Assembly: GCF_001274945.1 (NCBI RefSeq)
Contig: NZ_LILB01000007.1
Coordinates: forward strand, 135,108 to 199,107
Reading direction: 5' to 3'
Length of the DNA stretch: 64,000 nt
From: Viridibacillus arvi
GTDB taxonomy: Bacteria; Bacillota; Bacilli; Bacillales_A; Planococcaceae
The stretch's first letter is position 1, and each line of letters opens with the position of its first letter. A program made the translations under genes and the position numbers. This document shows, one piece after another, positions 61,789-64,000 of the stretch. The notes below the pieces were generated by a model. It searched no databases, was not told the origin of the DNA, and saw nothing but the letters and a program-made list of their open reading frames with translations.

Positions 61789-61903
61789 ATCTAATGCAAA
61801 AATATAAAATTAATAGGAATAGGGTCTTATAGCAGGTCTATACTTTAGCAAAATCTATAAACCATAAAGTGATAAATAGCTATTAAGTCTGGAGTGAACA
61901 CTA

Positions 61904-62386
61904 ATGATTAAGATAACCATATTGGATAATGACGAATCATTTATAGATATCCATGATGGAGAAGTGCACTGGTCGAATCTATTTGAATTTAATGCTATTC
62001 TCACGTTTGCTTATGGGGATAATGGTAAGTGTGAATTTGAAACGATGCACCATTTTATGTTAATAGAAAGTATGTGCGAAGGAATTCTAAATTTACTATT
62101 GCAACAGAAGCAATCCAGCTATTCTGATTTTGGGAAGACCTCTGATAATAAGTTAGCTTTCAAAATCAAAAATCATGATGTAAATATTACTGTTCATCCC
62201 CCAAAGGGTGAAAATACTTTAGCTAAAACAACTCCAAAAGTTTTGGCTTTAGATTTTTTAAGAGTATTAAAAAATCTAAAGAAACTTTATTTATCCTATA
62301 GAATGGATGATTTGTGTGATACTGAGCTGAAAGCGCTCGATCATTATTTTTATTCCATCTCCAAAGCGTTAAATAAAATAAGCTAA
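61904..62386 (+). CDS. Uncharacterised 160-residue protein
   Basis: No signal peptide or membrane helix. The N-terminal half looks like beta strands (MIKITILDNDESFIDI, VHWSNLFEFNAILTFAYG), the middle is helical, and the C-terminal ~45 residues form charged helices (LRVLKNLKKLYLSYRMDD). No domain recognised. Starts at ATG 61904 after a TGGAGTGAA RBS, with its own terminator at 62392, so a stand-alone transcript. Confidence 0.6.
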   Translation: MIKITILDNDESFIDIHDGEVHWSNLFEFNAILTFAYGDNGKCEFETMHHFMLIESMCEGILNLLLQQKQSSYSDFGKTSDNKLAFKIKNHDVNITVHPPKGENTLAKTTPKVLALDFLRVLKNLKKLYLSYRMDDLCDTELKALDHYFYSISKALNKIS

Positions 62387-62391
62387 TGAAT

Positions 62392-62418
62392 AAGGCTACT
62401 ATTGAATTTAGTAGCCTT
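62392..62418. terminator. Terminator after the 160-residue protein gene
   Basis: Nine-base stem AAGGCTACT / AGTAGCCTT with a T-rich region a few bases later (ATTTTTC). Confidence 0.7.
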
Positions 62419-62510
62419 ACGTATTTTTCGAACAAGCTAAGTACATAGAGCTTTGTTTGTTGGGGACTGGAGAATGAATTCTGTGCAATTTACGCCTTCC
62501 AAATGTTAAA

Positions 62511-63230
62511 TTACCATTTAATTTCTTTAGGGTATTTTAAGGGTATCTTCATTTTATGAATGGGGCTTTTGGTAATGCTGGCTGTTTCTAGTAATTGTTT
62601 TTTTAATACGAGGTATTCAGTGTCTTCAAATGCAATTTTATAAGCAAAAGTTAATAAATTTGCTTGTCTTTCTTCTGGTGCCATCTCGATGAACTTCAGG
62701 TTTAAGAGGTCTATATATTGAACAGCATATTCTACTATAGATGTTTGATGGACTTGAAGCATATTAATGAAAAGTTTGAAATCACTGGGATCCATTGAAT
62801 TTTTTAGACAGTCGATTACATTGGCTTGGAATTTCCGAATGGTAGTCATATGTAGATTCCACCCATGACCATTGTTATGTTCTTGCTGTAATCGGTATAA
62901 TTCATTTAGAGCGATTGTTGTGAAAAGTAACTCTGGCCACAATACTTCCACTGATAGATATACATTTTGTTCGGGAACAATGACATTCTGCGACTTTATA
63001 ATGTCTTTTTGCATTCCATTTTTGACGAACTCGATATTATGCTTACCTTGAGCAGCAAGCCGTATATCGTAGCATACACCTAAAACCCTAATGCAAACGC
63101 CTTCATAGGAAGATTGTAGATCGTCAAGAGTCGTGATGTGGTGCAGTGCATGGACAAGCTCTTCGAAGTCCCAAAAGTCGCCACTAATGCGGGCACCAGT
63201 CAAATTTTCTGTACTCTTGATTGAAATCAT
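62511..63230 (-). CDS. Uncharacterised protein, possibly DUF6904 family
   Basis: 239 residues, soluble. The N-terminal LTGARISGDFWDFEELVHALHHIT and CIRVLGVCYDIRLAAQG segments recall, from memory, proteins now labelled DUF6904; the rest is mainly helical (NELYRLQQEHNNGHGWNLHMTTIRKFQ). Function unknown. RBS GGGAGGG on the minus strand. It follows rluF by 37 bases in the same direction, so the two may be co-transcribed. Confidence 0.6.
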   Translation of the reverse strand: MISIKSTENLTGARISGDFWDFEELVHALHHITTLDDLQSSYEGVCIRVLGVCYDIRLAAQGKHNIEFVKNGMQKDIIKSQNVIVPEQNVYLSVEVLWPELLFTTIALNELYRLQQEHNNGHGWNLHMTTIRKFQANVIDCLKNSMDPSDFKLFINMLQVHQTSIVEYAVQYIDLLNLKFIEMAPEERQANLLTFAYKIAFEDTEYLVLKKQLLETASITKSPIHKMKIPLKYPKEIKW

Positions 63231-63267
63231 TGTCTAGCCCTCCCAAATATCTATCATTTTCATTAAA

Positions 63268-63972
63268 TTAATTTTTAGGTTTATAATTCAGTAAACGAAA
63301 TAGCTCCGAGCTTTCTTTATCAGTTAGGTCACGCCATTCACCGACACGTAGGCCATCTAGTTCGATATTCATAATACGAATACGTTGTAGGCTTGTTACG
63401 GCATAGCCCAAAGAGGAACACATTCTACGGATTTGGCGGTTCAAACCTTGCGTTAAAATGATTTTAAACGTATTGCTAGATAACTTCTCAACTTTACAGG
63501 GTAAAGTAGTAGTATCTAAAATATCTACGCCTTCAGCCATTCTCTTTAAGAAGTGAGTAGTGATAGGTTGATCCACTTTAACAATATATTCTTTTTCATG
63601 TTTGTTTTCAGAACGTAATATCTCATTTACAATATCGCCATCATTTGTTAATAATATAAGTCCTTCTGAATCTTTATCTAAGCGACCTATATGGAAAATT
63701 CGTAGTGGGTGATTGACGAAGTCTACAATATTTCCTTTAATATGTTTTTCTGTTGTACTTGTTATACCAACTGGTTTGTTTAATTTAATATAGACAAATT
63801 GATTTTGTTTACCGACTGGTTTACCGTCTACACACACTTTATCCCCGTCTTCTACTTGGCTCCCTAAAGTTGCTGGTTCACCATTAATCGTTACTTTACC
63901 GTCTGCTATCCATTTGTCAGCTCCGCGTCTTGAAACTATTCCTGCTTCGCTTAAATACTTATTTATACGCAT
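63268..63972 (-). CDS. rluF: 23S rRNA pseudouridine synthase RluF
   Basis: 234 residues: S4 RNA-binding domain (MRINKYLSEAGIVSRRGADKWI) and RsuA/RluB/E/F catalytic domain with the active Asp in HIGRLDKDSEGLILLTNDGD. The segments TSTTEKHIKGNIVDFVNHP and QGLNRQIRRMCSSLGY match RluF (modifies U2604) better than RluB or RsuA. Shorter than E. coli RluF (~290) because the basic C-terminal tail is missing. RBS AAAGGTGGAAG. The start and its RBS lie just inside the window end. Confidence 0.9.
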   Translation of the reverse strand: MRINKYLSEAGIVSRRGADKWIADGKVTINGEPATLGSQVEDGDKVCVDGKPVGKQNQFVYIKLNKPVGITSTTEKHIKGNIVDFVNHPLRIFHIGRLDKDSEGLILLTNDGDIVNEILRSENKHEKEYIVKVDQPITTHFLKRMAEGVDILDTTTLPCKVEKLSSNTFKIILTQGLNRQIRRMCSSLGYAVTSLQRIRIMNIELDGLRVGEWRDLTDKESSELFRLLNYKPKN

Positions 63973-64000
63973 AATCTTCCACCTTTTTTTGAGTAATATA

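Overview
The window is a low-GC (roughly one third G+C), AT-rich chromosomal segment of a Gram-positive, endospore-former-like Bacillales bacterium. The evidence is strong AGGAGG-type ribosome binding sites, many U-tailed hairpin terminators, lipoproteins with LxGC lipoboxes, OmpR-type two-component pairs, Fur-like boxes, an L-box lysine riboswitch and a CotH-family protein. Gene content looks like Planococcaceae (Lysinibacillus or Viridibacillus relatives), but that placement is inference. I saw no rRNA, tRNA, CRISPR array, prophage or intact insertion sequence. Most of the window reads as chromosomal housekeeping and transport loci.

Layout. 1-6.4 kb: end of a methyltransferase, an ArsB-type permease, PsiE, the RNA helicase DbpA, a glycosyltransferase and a frameshifted remnant of a DHHW-type protein. 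6.6-14 kb: a heme homeostasis locus. A Fur-box-controlled IsdE/IsdF/ATPase importer with a HugZ-type heme-utilisation protein is followed by an ABC exporter and a two-component system resembling HssRS; an HssR-like direct repeat lies in front of the exporter. 14-18 kb: a DUF1254/DUF1214 protein, then a MarR-MFS drug-efflux pair whose efflux gene is frameshifted at its 3' end. 18-22 kb: an APH-like kinase and an alkylation-repair operon (PEP-mutase-like, AdaA, AlkA, Ogt). 22-25.4 kb: a CofE-like ligase with a divergent LysR regulator, and GMP reductase. 25.9-27.9 kb: two uncharacterised acidic or coiled-coil proteins. 28-33 kb: a riboswitch-controlled lysine ABC importer, and a LysR/YeiH pair. 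33-38 kb: a Fur-box siderophore ABC importer divergent from an IruO/YcgT-like flavin reductase. 38.5-42.2 kb: a GlnK/GlnL-like two-component system next to a GltT glutamate symporter.

42.4-49 kb holds the least understood locus: an OmpR two-component system, a membrane-anchored parvulin foldase, a VTC-domain (polyphosphate polymerase-type) protein, a DUF4956 membrane protein and a double-anchored extracytoplasmic CotH-family kinase. I consider this the best candidate for an undescribed system, probably sensing and modifying the cell surface with phosphate chemistry. 49.9-56.8 kb: a methyltransferase, an SDR/MarR pair, photolyase and a TetR/MMPL efflux pair. 57-61.7 kb: a complete branched-chain amino acid (Liv) ABC importer. 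61.9-64 kb: two uncharacterised proteins and the pseudouridine synthase RluF.

Points that simple ORF calling misses: non-canonical starts for the MarR (ATA or ATC) and the GlnL-like regulator (CTG), the homopolymer frameshift in the MFS gene, the decayed DHHW gene, and hairpins directly after both ABC binding-protein genes.
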